A stretch of 64,000 nucleotides of DNA from Chloranthus sessilifolius (Eukaryota; Streptophyta; Magnoliopsida; Chloranthales; Chloranthaceae). The notes beneath the pieces were generated by a model that had not been told where the DNA came from, did not search any database, and worked only from the letters and a program-made list of their open reading frames with translations. Of the stretch, positions 23,910 to 34,854 are shown piece by piece (the first letter of the stretch is position 1; each line of letters begins with the position of its first letter). A program made the translations under genes and the position numbers. The stretch spans positions 67,661,604 to 67,725,603 of the forward strand of contig CM037587.1 in the NCBI GenBank assembly GCA_021018995.1, written 5' to 3'.

Positions 23910-24430
23910 CGCTTAATTGAGTGCCCAAAATAGAACGCACGATTTAATTATGCGCATATACAAAAGTGCTTAAACACAATCATGCACATCTCGAGGAGCG
24001 CGCAATTGAACTTTCACCCGTACATAAGCTCCGACAAAACCATCGCGCAAAGCTAAGCCCGCGCATAATGAAATTGCGTGCCTATGCTACTGCACAAAAT
24101 TCGAAGGGACACCCGCACAGTGATCTGGTGGCGCTCCGATTGCACACACAGACCCTAGAGCATAATCTGATTGTATGCTAATCCTCATGCATGGAAGCTG
24201 AAAAGACACCCGAACACCTCCGCACTACCAGCCCTGCGACACTTCATTTGCGCACTATCCGTAGAGCGCTTAATGATATTGCACGCACACACAGTAATGC
24301 GCAATCACCTCTCTAATCCCATGATCACGTGCATGTGGCCCACCACACAATTTAATCAAACACTCGGTACCCTACGCACAATACTCAGCTTCGACCATAT
24401 TTTAAATAGAATGCACACCCTCACACCCCT
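23910..24430 (-). repeat. GCGCAATT-type motif array upstream of the third cassette
   Basis: Half-sites such as GCGCGCAATTGAA, TTAATTATGCGCAT, GCACGATT and GCGCATAATGAAATTGCG recur through about 520 bp. Same vocabulary as the LTR U3 array and the array at 21620-21970. Confidence 0.75.
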
Positions 24431-24459
24431 TTGTTCCATCTCGATCAGAATCCCTCTTT

Positions 24460-25345
24460 CTCCTCTGTCCCATCGCATAGTCTCACAGGCCGTTTGGAGA
24501 GAGAGAGAGACGTTGATCACACTATGTCCCATGCGACTTTAAAACTTCACCTCGCGACCTAACATGCCATGCGACTAAAGGAAGGCTCGACCAATGTCCC
24601 ATCACGAAGAGTGAAGAATGAGCCTCCCAAAAATCCTATCATATCACCAAGGGCAAGTCCCCCACAACCTTAAAGCACCGTTCAAAATGACCCCGACCTG
24701 TCATGCAACCACAATCTGCCAAAGAAAGAAACACCATCATTGTCCCATTACGACATTGAAGCAACTGAGGGGTCATTAGACCAAACCCTGTCACACACTC
24801 ATGAACATGTCCCGATGGGACGCAATAACCTCATCATAAAGCCATCTCGTCATGACACTACCACCCAAAACGTCCAGCCATAAACTTCCACGATACACAA
24901 CCAAAAGGCTTAACCAATATTCCATTGCGAAGGTAGGGAGCCCACTTCCCAAATCCCTTGTCACACAAAAATCATTAGACTCCACCACAACTGAAACACA
25001 CACTCGTTGGCAGTAGAGGAGGATAGACCCTCCACCATCCCATCTCGCGATAACCAGTGAGCCCCTACCATTATAGAAATCAGAAGAGGAAAGGATAGAC
25101 CCTCCAACGTCCCATCACACTCATAAAAAATCATGTTTCAGCACAAACATCTTATCAGATTTCCCTTAAGGGGAGGGCCACCATGTCCCATTGCGAACTT
25201 CACCTCCCCAATACATTCCATCACATTGTTGATTATCAGGTCCCACCACAGCAGAGGTGAAGAAAAGAGAGGAAGCCCTTCAATGTCCTGTCACGACATC
25301 ACTAGGACAACCAGCAAGTCCCATTGCATAGAAAAATCCCAACAA
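24460..25345. repeat. array of TGTCCCATCGCGA-type motifs
   Basis: Ten or more degenerate copies of TGTCCCATCGCGAC, spaced about 40-100 bp and often decayed to CCCATCACGA or CCCATTGCGA as expected from C-to-T change. The same array fills 56095-57660 in element B. A different motif from the U3 arrays, but also CpG-bearing with a TCGCGA palindromic core. Confidence 0.75.
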
Positions 25346-25429
25346 GCAACAATTCAGGTAAGTATCACCCCCTTCTCTTTACTCGATATTTCTGTAAAAT
25401 ATAACTAGCTAGGATTAAGGCAAATGTTT

Positions 25430-25612
25430 CTAGAACCCGTCTCTCTCTATCCGTGAATCACTGTAGTCCTTCCATAAGAGACAATCATTAGTATTCACGA
25501 GAAGGTTAGACGGAGCATCCGACATACCAAGTGTCATTTTGACAACCACGCAAATGGTCGGGTCCACAAATCCTATACTGGTGGATCTACTCAACGATAT
25601 CTCGGAAGCCAT
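25430..25612 (-). CDS. conserved hypothetical antisense ORF, fourth cassette
   Basis: ATG-started 60-residue frame, MASEISLSRSTSIGFVDPT onward, containing LGMSDAPSNLLVN. The corresponding segment of element B (57717-57900) keeps recognisable similarity (SLSRST, GFVD, TLGMSDA) but has stops. The similarity between the diverged copies suggests that this is, or was, a real first exon. No family recognised. Its 3' continuation is unclear and may be spliced. Confidence 0.4.
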   Translation of the reverse strand: MASEISLSRSTSIGFVDPTICVVVKMTLGMSDAPSNLLVNTNDCLLWKDYSDSRIERDGF

Positions 25613-25974
25613 GTTTTTCAAAGTTTTATAATCGAATTGATCTTAAGTTAAAATCCCAAAGTTTCGAAATAAACTCTAAAAAAAAAAGAAAGTACAAATA
25701 ATAAATAAACTCCTATTTGTCAAGCTTTCACTTCTCATCACTCCAATCCATTCTTTCCCCTAGGAAATCGAACACTGAGTATACAAAACTTTGAGAAATT
25801 ACAAATGTCCACTGAAAGGGGACACCTGACGCACCATTGGTGTGAGCAAGGACGCGCCCAGGCTAACATGACTTACGAAAGCCTTCACCATTACATGATA
25901 TTTCATCTTATTATCAGTCTCTGGACCTTGTCTCTAAACGTTTGTAGGATGCCCCCGGTACCTCGACTGTGGCC

Positions 25975-26180
25975 GATATCCCTCTGTTTGATTGCCCCTT
26001 GCACTTACAGATTAGGATATTAACTCTCCTATAGTTTGACTGTCCCTTGCAGCAAGTCGCGATATGCGGCAAGATGCCCCTTGCACCCACGGATTAGGTT
26101 ATGCCTCTTTTCCCCCATTGACTGCTACTAGCAGCATGTCACGATATGCGGCGGGATGTCACTCACATCCACGACATGGA
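25975..26180. repeat. tandem repeats near the 3' LTR of element A
   Basis: Two to three units of roughly 100-110 bp, each with CCCTTGCA, AAGTCGCGATATGCGG and GGATTAGG. Homologous to 58275-58510 of element B, where three units are clearer. Lies upstream, on the minus strand, of the fourth antisense ORF. Confidence 0.7.
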
Positions 26181-26370
26181 ATATGCCTTTCAACAGCTAC
26201 CACTGGGCCTCCGAATGCTCCATTTTAGCTTGTGCTGATAGATAAGAAAGCCAAGCATCTCATGTCAGCATCCTTAGTTCACATTTATGATTTCCTAAGA
26301 AAATCGAAAAGGCACCTCAGATGAGGTGTGCCAACTTCTTTGAAGTATTCTTATTCCACAAGAACGCGCC

Positions 26371-26383
26371 GAAGAGGGGAATC
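26371..26383 (+). other. polypurine tract of element A
   Basis: GAAGAGGGGA ends a few bases before the LTR start TGTAGACACC. The element B copy (58640-58649) and the minus-strand element at the right edge have matching tracts. Confidence 0.75.
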
Positions 26384-28478
26384 TGTAGACACCCCCATTT
26401 TTCCCTCTTGGAGTATACAAACCTATTCGGTCAACCTTTGACCTTACTCATGATCTTCAAAAAAGGACTAAACTTTTTTGAAGACTTTAAAAAATCCTAT
26501 ATGGGGACTATACACTGAAACAATAGTACATGGTCGAGATCGAGGCTAAAATAATAGCTTTGTGGCTCGGACCCAACTCAAACTCAGGAAAATTCTGAAT
26601 TATGCGCCCTGTATAGCGTGCATAACTCGATTGCACGCCCCATGGCCGACATGCAATTGGTCCCTCTTGGATCAGGAATGCACTTCCTGAGGACCGCTTT
26701 AGACCTTGATTATGCACCCTAATAGGACTCTTGGTAGAGACCGTGATCAGTCCCTTTTGGACTGGCCTTTTACCCTTCTAGAAATCGCCTAAGAGGCGAT
26801 TGTACGCACTACATAGTGTGCACAATCAGATTATGCACTTCTGCACTAGCGCATAATCGGCTCCTAAGTGAACCTAGTCTCTAACTCTCTAGACCGCCAA
26901 AACTCCCCTATTAAACACAGTTGGCATGGCATTTAATTGATTGAGCGTACTAATCAGGGCACGCAATTAGTCTACTTAGACTAAGACTGGGATACTCGAC
27001 TGAGCCAGTCAGCCAATCACTTACTGAGTCGGTCACCGGCTCAAAGTGATTGAGCACTTGGTTTCAAGCGCGCAATTCAATTGAGTGCACCCAAACGGGC
27101 GCGTAATTGAATTTCACTGACCAATTGAGTGCACCTCACAGGTTGCTTAATTGACCAAATACTTATAAATAGGACCCACTACCTCATCCCAAAAACACAT
27201 CAAACGTAGTCAGTAATCAAAATTTTGAGTTCCTCGCTTTCAAGCTTAGGATTTCGAGATTCCTCTCTGCGGCCCTGGTCTCAGGTATCCTTTCCTTCTA
27301 GATTCTAATTCTTCTAGTTCTTAGTTCTAGATCTTAGGTTCTAGCTTTTATATCTTAATTCTAGATTCCTTTTATTTTATTTTTAGTTTCTTATCACTGG
27401 TTCTAGTTCTTAGTCACTAGAGCCAGTCCTTAGCTTTAGCTTTTTGATTCCTCTTCATATTTTTAGATCTTAGATTCTAATTCATAATATTGATTTTAGT
27501 TTTTAACCTTAAACTTTATTCTTAATTTTTAAAGCTTAAGTTTTGATCTCGAATCTTAATCTCTAAGTCCTAGATCTTAATTTCAGTTTCAGTCCTAAAT
27601 TCACTAGTTTTAGTTTTGATCTCATAATTCTAGTTTATAGTTCTCAATTCCAGCCCTTTTAATTCCTTTATAATTTATGATTTTGATCTTTAAAACTATA
27701 GTTTTCCCATTAAAAATTAGTTTTTCAATCCATAGCCACCCAATTTGCCCAAGGGAGCTTACGAAGGGTACCCGGGAACGAGGCCAATCCTCCTTAGCAT
27801 AGCAGGCCCAAAACTCATTTTTTTTAGAATTATGATAAAATTAGGATACTTTGATTAATTAGAGTTTTGATAGAATTAATTTACACAGTTTATTTAATTA
27901 TAGTTTTAGTAAAATTAGAAAGATTAGTATTTCTAGTAAGATTAAGAAATTTGCTAGAGTCCCAATTAGATTTTGATAGAATTAGATTGTTATTATAATT
28001 AGGACATTAATAAGACTTCTAGTCAGATTATGAGATTTAGTTGTATTAGGATTCCCCGATTAATTAAACTCCTAATAGGATTAATATTAATTGGATCCCC
28101 GATAATATTGAGTAATTAAAGCAGTTAAAAATCATAACAAGAGTAGGAAAGGTAAAGTAGTTAGAAGAGAATTAGGAAAACTAGTTTGACTAAACTTACA
28201 GGTGACCTGGTGCTGCTGACATCGGCCGGCCCAGATGATTCAGTAAAGAGAACAACCCATACCTCCACCCTGGAAGGCGTGATCAGTGACGTGCTATAGC
28301 ATCGATAAATATCTGTAGCTGGCGATCGCAATAAACCAAGTATTTCCTTGAGATTTACCTCTTTACTTTCGGTACTTAATTACCTTTAAAAAATATCACC
28401 TTTGCCAGAGTCCACTTGGACTGAATTGGGCCACTCTTTCAGGGGACCGAAAGGGACCCAGAAAAGCGCGTACCAACA
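26384..28478 (+). repeat. 3' LTR of element A
   Basis: 2,095 bp, starting TGTAGACACC after the polypurine tract and ending TACCAACA. It aligns with the 5' LTR from about 26530 onward. Same internal order: motif array 26600-27160, TATA at 27164-27171, T-rich repeat, conserved TTGCCCAAGGGAG block, and A/T-rich repeat. Differences from the 5' LTR are largely C/T and G/A changes. Confidence 0.9.
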
Positions 28479-29450
28479 GCCAAGTAATTCAAGACTTCAG
28501 GAAAAAGCCAGGAGAAATATTTCACGAGAGTTGGGAATGGATGAAGGATCTGTTACGAAGGTATCCTCATCATGAGGTACCAAATTGGTCGATAGCGCAA
28601 AGTTTTTATCAAGGGTTGACTGAGACCAACCAGTCTACAGTCGATGCCGTAAGTGGAGGAGCCTTTATGGCTCAGAATGGCCGCAATCTTGGAATTTTTT
28701 TGAAAAATTAGCCAATAATGCAAAACAGAAACATGCTTTGCTTAGATTTGATCCTGATGTTACTCGCCACACCCCGCTCGCGAGGGGTGGACTTTACGAT
28801 ATCCCCAAAGATAAAGTAAAGAAGGAGGAGGACATGAGTGCAAAATTTTTAGCTCTAGAACAAAAAAATTGTGACATTAGTGACAGCCAAAGCTAGCACT
28901 CCGGACAACTCTATAGAAGGCTACTCTAATAGCCATACTCATAATTATACTGAAAACCCAGTTGCACCACCAAACCAGGAGGTAATGGAAAATGAACAAG
29001 TAATGGCTTTTCAGAGGGGAGATTATGGGAACATCTATAACCCGTCATGGAGGAACCATCCTTGATTTAATTATGGTTCCATGAGAGGAGCGCGACTAGC
29101 ACCAACAACTGTGCAACCCAAATTTTCCCAGACTCAAATTTTCCTACAAAAACCTCAATTACCGACCGTGTAACCCCAATATGGACCATAAAGTAATGCA
29201 CCAGATGCCACGATTGTTTAGATCCTTCGAGATTTATAGCAACAATCGCATCAGCATTCAAAGGACTTACAGCATCTTGCTCAATTCTCCCAGGTACTTA
29301 ATTCACACACACAGTCCATAACGAAGGTGGAAAGCCAGATAGGCCAGCTAGCTTCTCAAGTTGCAAGGAGAGAAAGTGGTCAATTGCTTATGCAGCCAGT
29401 AAATAATCCTAGAGGAAAAGTATTCTTGGGGGAGACATTGCCTCCCTAAA
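28479..29450 (+). pseudogene. Athila-like gag fragment
   Basis: Starts abruptly at the end of the Tat LTR in mid-gag: a GEIFHESWEWMKDLLRRYPH stretch, then QSFYQGLTETNQSTVDAVSG, and later YNPSWRNHP, typical of the Athila gag C-terminal part. Several stops. The capsid N-terminal half and 5' LTR are missing, consistent with Tat element A having inserted at, or deleted to, this point. Protease, RT and integrase do not follow, so this Athila copy is an internally deleted derivative. Confidence 0.8.
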
Positions 29451-30114
29451 ATTAAAAATAAAAAACTGTTGTATTGTCGAGCTACCGACTCATCCGTAGC
29501 ACCAATTATAAATGATGTAAACTATATATATCTTTTTTTTAGTTAGTGTAGGTGTTATAATACGACCCATTTCGTTGGAAAGCGATAGATCATAATTCAT
29601 ACCTACTGTATATTATAATGGACAATCGTATGGATTTATGATTGATCGTAGTTATATTTATCAGAAACACAGTGATTGCAATTCTTACTCATGAAAGGAT
29701 AGAATCCACTTACGAATCTAGGTTAAAACTCATGTGATGACCGGCTCAGCAAGTTGTCACTGAAAGCAGGACTACATATTTGTAAAAAGGATATGTTGGT
29801 CCCATTTTAAAAGCCTTCCAGTTTTCTCCTCCTACCTTCCCTCTCTTTTTAAATTGCCCGTAATCTTAACCGTTCTACCACCCAACCTAACCGTTTATTT
29901 TCTTAAAAAAAGAAAAAACCTTACTGCCACTATTTTATTCTGGAGAACCCTACGTGCATTTCATTCTACGATTACAAATTAGGGTTTCAGTCTTTAAAGA
30001 GGTAAGGTGGCAATTTTAATTGTAGAAAGGAAGGGTTTCTGCAAGAGATTTTATTCAATACACGGAATTTAAGTTTAATCAGTGGTGTTGGTATTAATTT
30101 TGTAGAGTGGAAGA
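29451..30114 (+). promoter_or_regulatory. upstream region of the Athila accessory ORF
   Basis: AT-rich, about 660 bp with no ORF. It contains a TATAAAT-like site near 29510, motif-like pieces AATCGTA, ATTTATGATT and GATCGTAG near 29625-29650, a telo-box-like TTAGGGTTT at about 29976-29984, and a plausible 5'-UTR intron from AGAG|GTAAGG near 30000 to TTTTGTAG|AGTGG near 30105, just before an ATG at 30115. This suggests an independent transcript or a splice acceptor for the downstream ORF. Inferred. Confidence 0.45.
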
Positions 30115-32731
30115 ATGGTGAACGAAATGGGCAAATGACAAAGGGAAGAAGTGGAAGAAGAAGGTAATAATTCTGATAATACCCCAATCATTTACTGTAT
30201 CGCATGGTCTGCTGCCCCTAAGGCCAAATCAAAAGCAGCAAACCCACCTAAGAAGAAACCTAAATCTTTCAGGGTAATTATCAGAGAAACCTCTAAAGCC
30301 ACAACTGGGATAAAGTTTGTGTCTAAAAAGGGGTAAAAATTAGATAAAGGAAAAAAACCAGTGTCCTCTACTATGCTAGTAGATAAAGTCCCTACTTCAA
30401 TGAAACATCATATTGTAGGTGCTGAAATTGCAGTGGACGTTGAATCTTTAGAAAAATTAGAAATGGGAGGCGAAGCCATTAAATATTTTAAGGATGTCGG
30501 GCTGACTTATTTCTTGGAGCCAGGAGTCACAGCAGTCTATCCTAGACTGGTGAGGCTGTTTTACAAAAATATGACCAATGGCAGCCAAGGACCACCCCCT
30601 GCCCTCTCCACCAGTATTGATGGACTTTCGATAAAAATTTCAAAGGAAATGGTCACTAGGGTTATGAATGCACCCCTAGAGATACCACAATTGTCCCAAG
30701 ATAACCCAGAGGCCAACCTTTTGAGGATACCATCAGATATCCTCTCCAACTCTATCCAAATGGTAATAGAATTACTAAGAAAAGCTCCACGAGACATGTT
30801 CTTTTTCCTTAGAAAGGATCTGAAAGCAAGGATTTTATTACTTTACTTTTTCCATGGCTTATCCATAGGACTATTCACCCCACGGGACATGGAATACAGA
30901 CAAGAGCATTATTTGTCAAGGCATTGTACCTAATGGCAAATCGCTATTGGTTCCATGTGCCCTCCTACCTTTTCGAGGTAATCACTACTATGAGGGAGAA
31001 GCTAAGTCAAGAAAAATACCAGACGAAAAAGTTGACCTTGCCATTTGGAGGACTTATAATGAATCTGCTGATGAATGTGGGGTATAGTATAGACCTCAAG
31101 GAAAAAGCTTTACCAAGACTAGAGGAAGGCTTAACAGTTTTATCCTATAGGAGAACTTTAGGTGCCAAAAATAAGAAGAAAATTCCATTAGGTCCTCGCA
31201 CCAAAAGTACCCTCTTTCTACCGCAAATCCCTCAAATTCATGAGGAAAGAGAGGAGACTGACATAGAGCAGCCAACAGAGTTCATAGTACCAAAAGAAGC
31301 AGTTCTGAAAGGAGGTGTGAGTACTTCTACTCCACCTCATAAGAGAGCAGAGATCAGCTCTCCGATATCAGAAAGAATAACCAAATTAAGAGTCCCAGTT
31401 GCAGACCAAGCCAGTCTGTATGACCTTACTTTGGACTCACTAGTAGGGCTTGCTATACCCCTCTCAACAGAGGCAGACACACTGCCAATCATCACGGGTA
31501 GCAGACCCTGTGAGCCTAATTCTCGAAAGATTAGAAGAAATTCCTTTCGCAATTAATCAACAAGCTGTGGGAATGACTACTTTCAGCCATACCCCTATAC
31601 CAGTAGAACCTATTGCTCAGCCTACACTTGCAGCCAATACCGAGCAAACTCTCATAGCCCGAGCAGTGAAAGCAGAACAAAGCTTAGAATTACCAAGAGA
31701 GAGCTTTAAAACTTTATTACATAGAGAAGAAGCACCCCCTGAGGATCCTCTTATTGGCACCACATCATTGCACAAGATAGAAAGGAGATTGAGGGCAATA
31801 GAGCAATGGCAACACAGACACGAACCAAACTTATTGCCACTGCCTGAAGTACTAAGAAGGGTGAGGAAACTGGAACAATGGATCTCTACAAATGCCCCAT
31901 CTGTGATGCAATTACCAAGTATAGTAAAAAAGTGGATAGGGGACTTCCAAAATTTAGAACAGAGAGTCCATGATACCACCTTGATAGCTCAAGAACGTGC
32001 ATAAATAATGGACAGCTTATGACGAAAAGGTGTACAAGAGCAAGGTACGAGATGGGCAACAAGACAAAAAAGAGAGTTCAAGATGCTACTTCAACCCTTC
32101 AAATCCAACTAGTGCAGCAGACTACGAAAATGAGTGAAAAATAGCAAGCTTGGGAAGAAGAGAAGAGAGTATATGAAGAGAAAATTGCCAGTATCCTTGA
32201 ACAGTTTGGAGGTTTGATGGTAGTTCCTGATGATGTAGAACTGTTAGAGAAAAAGCCCTTAAGGACTACCAGAAAATGCTCCATCAACAGCTAAGAGAAA
32301 AGAATCACTTACTGACTATAGCAGAAGGGAAAGTAAGACAACTGCAAGAGGATAGAGATTCCTTATGCTCAGTCAATGATAAACAGATAAAAATGATTGA
32401 GTCCCAAACTACGAAATACATTATCGCATTAACAAAGGAACAAGCCATGGCAGAGAAGCTGCGGATAGAAATTCAACTAAAATCTGCTGTAATTAAGAAG
32501 CTAACTGCGGATCTCAAGGATAAAGAAAATGCTGATAAAGAAAAACAGTGCCCGACAGGAACTTCTTATCCAATGATTGAGGGAGAAGGACATACAGAAG
32601 ATGCTGAATCGGCAACACATGGGGATTCAATAGCAGAAAAAGATAAAGATGGTTATTCTACAATCGAGATGTCAGATGGGGAAGATGAACCCCCTGCTTC
32701 TACTCTTGTATCATATTCTACAAGTGACTAA
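30115..32731 (+). pseudogene. Athila accessory (envelope-like / plant transposon protein) ORF
   Basis: Follows the gag fragment in the place where Athila elements carry a third ORF. A lysine-rich N-terminal part (30151-30336) precedes a globular domain with TAVYPRLVRLFYKNM, ISKEMVTRVMNAPLEIP and YLMANRYWFHVPSYLFEVI, the pattern of the putative plant transposon protein family found in retrotransposon accessory ORFs. A linker follows, then a coiled coil (about 32276-32560, QLREKNHLLTIAEGKVRQLQ and similar heptads) and an acidic tail. At least three frameshifts and stops (30334, 31556, 32004 and others) break it. No clear membrane segment was seen, so a true envelope function is doubtful. Confidence 0.65.
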
Positions 32732-34009
32732 AAATATTACATAAAATTACAAACCCCACATGTATGCTCTCCATAGATTTTTTCTAGTTTTATACTCTTT
32801 GATGTAATTAGATTTTTATTTCTTTTCTTAATTTTTACTTTTTATTCTCTTCATTATAAATATTCAGTTATATATAAATTTTCTTTTACTAACAGTGTGT
32901 GTTACTAACATCACTAACATGTTTTTCTTCTTACTAACATTTTTGCTATTTATACTCCGTGAATAAGCCGCGGATATTTTCTCTCAAGCTTGGGGAAAAG
33001 TATATATCTAGTGACAAATTTTTTTTTCGGTAAATAATCATAGTTCTCAATAATAATATTTTTATTTTTATTTTGTGTCCCCTTATTTTGTGCCAATGAG
33101 GGCATTGTCCGATTTAAGTTTGGGGGACACAATTTCTATGTACAGTAGTAATATAGCAGTAAATAGTTTTAATTAATTTATGTGTAGAAAATTTTTCAAA
33201 ATTTTTAAATTTTTTCTGATTAGTAAATAGGAATTATGATAGAAGAAATGACAAATCCCAAAAACTTACGATTCATTACAATAGAAGTTTTATAATTAGA
33301 ATTTAGAATAGTTATAATTCATGCTTAGCTCATTGAAACACTGTATTAGAATGAATGTTTGAAACAATAGACTGATCTAAATTGCAAAAATTTAGACTAT
33401 AGTTTCAGAAATTATAAATTAGTAAGATTTTGAGCCATATTTCCTTTGTTATTATGAGAGAGACTGTTTCTAGTCAAATCGTAAAAATAAAAATAAAAAA
33501 TTCTTTAAACTTCTATACTGATATGAAATCTCATATTACTGAATTTAGAATCGAATTATTCTATGAATATGATGAAGTGATTTTTTATTTAGAACTATCT
33601 GTTAGAAATATCAAAACAATAAGGCATCTATGCTAGTAAATCGTAAAGATCATTTAAGGCCATCTTTTGTTTAAACCAGAGCCAAAATGCTAAAATCTCA
33701 TAACATTTTATCCTTTGAACCCATATTAGAAGCCTGAAACGAAATTTCTTTGTACCACAATTTCTTTCTACCTTTAATCCTTACAAATTTCTGAGAGTTT
33801 AGAAGGGAAGAAGAGGGAGTGAAAGGAGTAGAAGAAGAACAAATAAAGGAAATGCTAGAAGAGGTACAAAAAAAGAAAATAAAAAGAAAATATGGGAAAA
33901 GAAAGAAAAATCGTACAAATGATTTTTGAAAAAGAAAATTATGCTTTAGCAAAAAGCAATAAAGAAGAGAAAAAAAATCATAAAAGACGATTTTATAGCT
34001 GAAGAACTA

Positions 34010-34043
<34 letters not shown>

Positions 34044-34854
34044 AAATAAATGGGAAGAAGTTATCCAATTATGGATACTTATTAAAGTAGAATAGTAGAA
34101 GAAGATAGGAAAAAGAAGAGCTAAATTCTCAGAAAAACTTTGAATCCTTTTTTACCTTTCCTTGATACCTTCCGAAATCCAAAACCCCATTACAAACTGA
34201 AGGAAAGACCTTTCTGATTTGCAAAGGCATAAGCCTAGTAGAGATAATGATAATAGATATTATGCATTGTACAGGGAATCATAAGAATATGATAGGATTA
34301 TCATTTCTATGAGATTCATTTTTGCAATTATCTTTGACTCTTTTGAAAATATACTGAGAGAACTCAAAAGTTTCGATATCTTTTTTAGAGTATGTCAATA
34401 GTGAGTTTTTGAATAAAAATATTTTCTAAATCTGCAGTTTAGAAAAATTTATGAAGAATAAACTGTTCACTAGTGCATATACACTCTGTGCTTATTGTGA
34501 ATTGAAATTGTTGGAATTCTAATAAAGGATAACTGTTGTAATGAAAAATAAGGATAAAGGACTGGTAATTTTTGAAAATCGTAATAGACTATGTATTGAC
34601 CAATTAAGTAGATTAGTTAGATTTTTTACTTTTTATTGACTTTTTATTTTTAAAGAAAAAAAAATATTTGAAGTTTGTAGGTAACTTCACTGAAAACCTT
34701 CAGGAGACTACAACTCCTCCACTAGGGATCACCTAGGAGTTTAAAGGCTTGTTGCATCCGCTAAATAAAATCGTGCTCCCTACGAAAGTGGCATTTAATT
34801 TCTTAATTTATATTTCCTTGTTTGGTAGGGATTAGCAAAGATTAAGTTTGGGGA
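32732..34854 (+). other. 3' non-coding region of the Athila remnant
   Basis: AT-rich. It holds an Athila-typical TTTAAGTTTGGGGGACAC tract (33112-33129), scattered AATCGTA half-sites also present in the downstream LTR, a (TA)n microsatellite at 34012-34041, and at 34681-34800 a conserved block with a CAGGAG...CTCCTC hairpin shared with 61561-61680. A polypurine tract AGATTAAGTTTGGGGA abuts the LTR. Short open frames here are chance AT-rich ORFs. Confidence 0.6.

Larger units (their letters stand above)
4905..28478 (+). mobile_element. Tat/Ogre-like Ty3/gypsy element A, about 23.6 kb
   Basis: Two homologous LTRs in direct orientation (about 4905-6881 and 26384-28478) flank gag, protease, RT, RNase H, an additional RNase H and integrase on the plus strand, followed by a roughly 10-kb block transcribed from the minus strand. 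The large size, the tRNA-Arg-like primer-binding site, the second RNase H and the antisense ORF all fit the Tat lineage (Ogre, Retand, Grande relatives). The 5' LTR lacks roughly the first 130-150 bp, including the TGTAGACACC terminus, and no target duplication is visible. All pol domains carry stops. The right end abuts an Athila gag fragment, suggesting insertion into, or junction with, an Athila copy. Confidence 0.88.

Noticed and set aside
30361..32731. Reading the Athila accessory ORF as a true retroviral envelope gene
   Set aside because: No signal peptide or membrane segment was seen; the core matches a plant transposon accessory domain and a coiled coil instead.
33430..33952. Short open frames on both strands in AT-rich sequence
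   Set aside because: Low-complexity composition, no motif, located in the 3' non-coding part of an Athila remnant.
34012..34041. (TA)n run as a promoter
   Set aside because: Simple microsatellite with no gene downstream on either strand.
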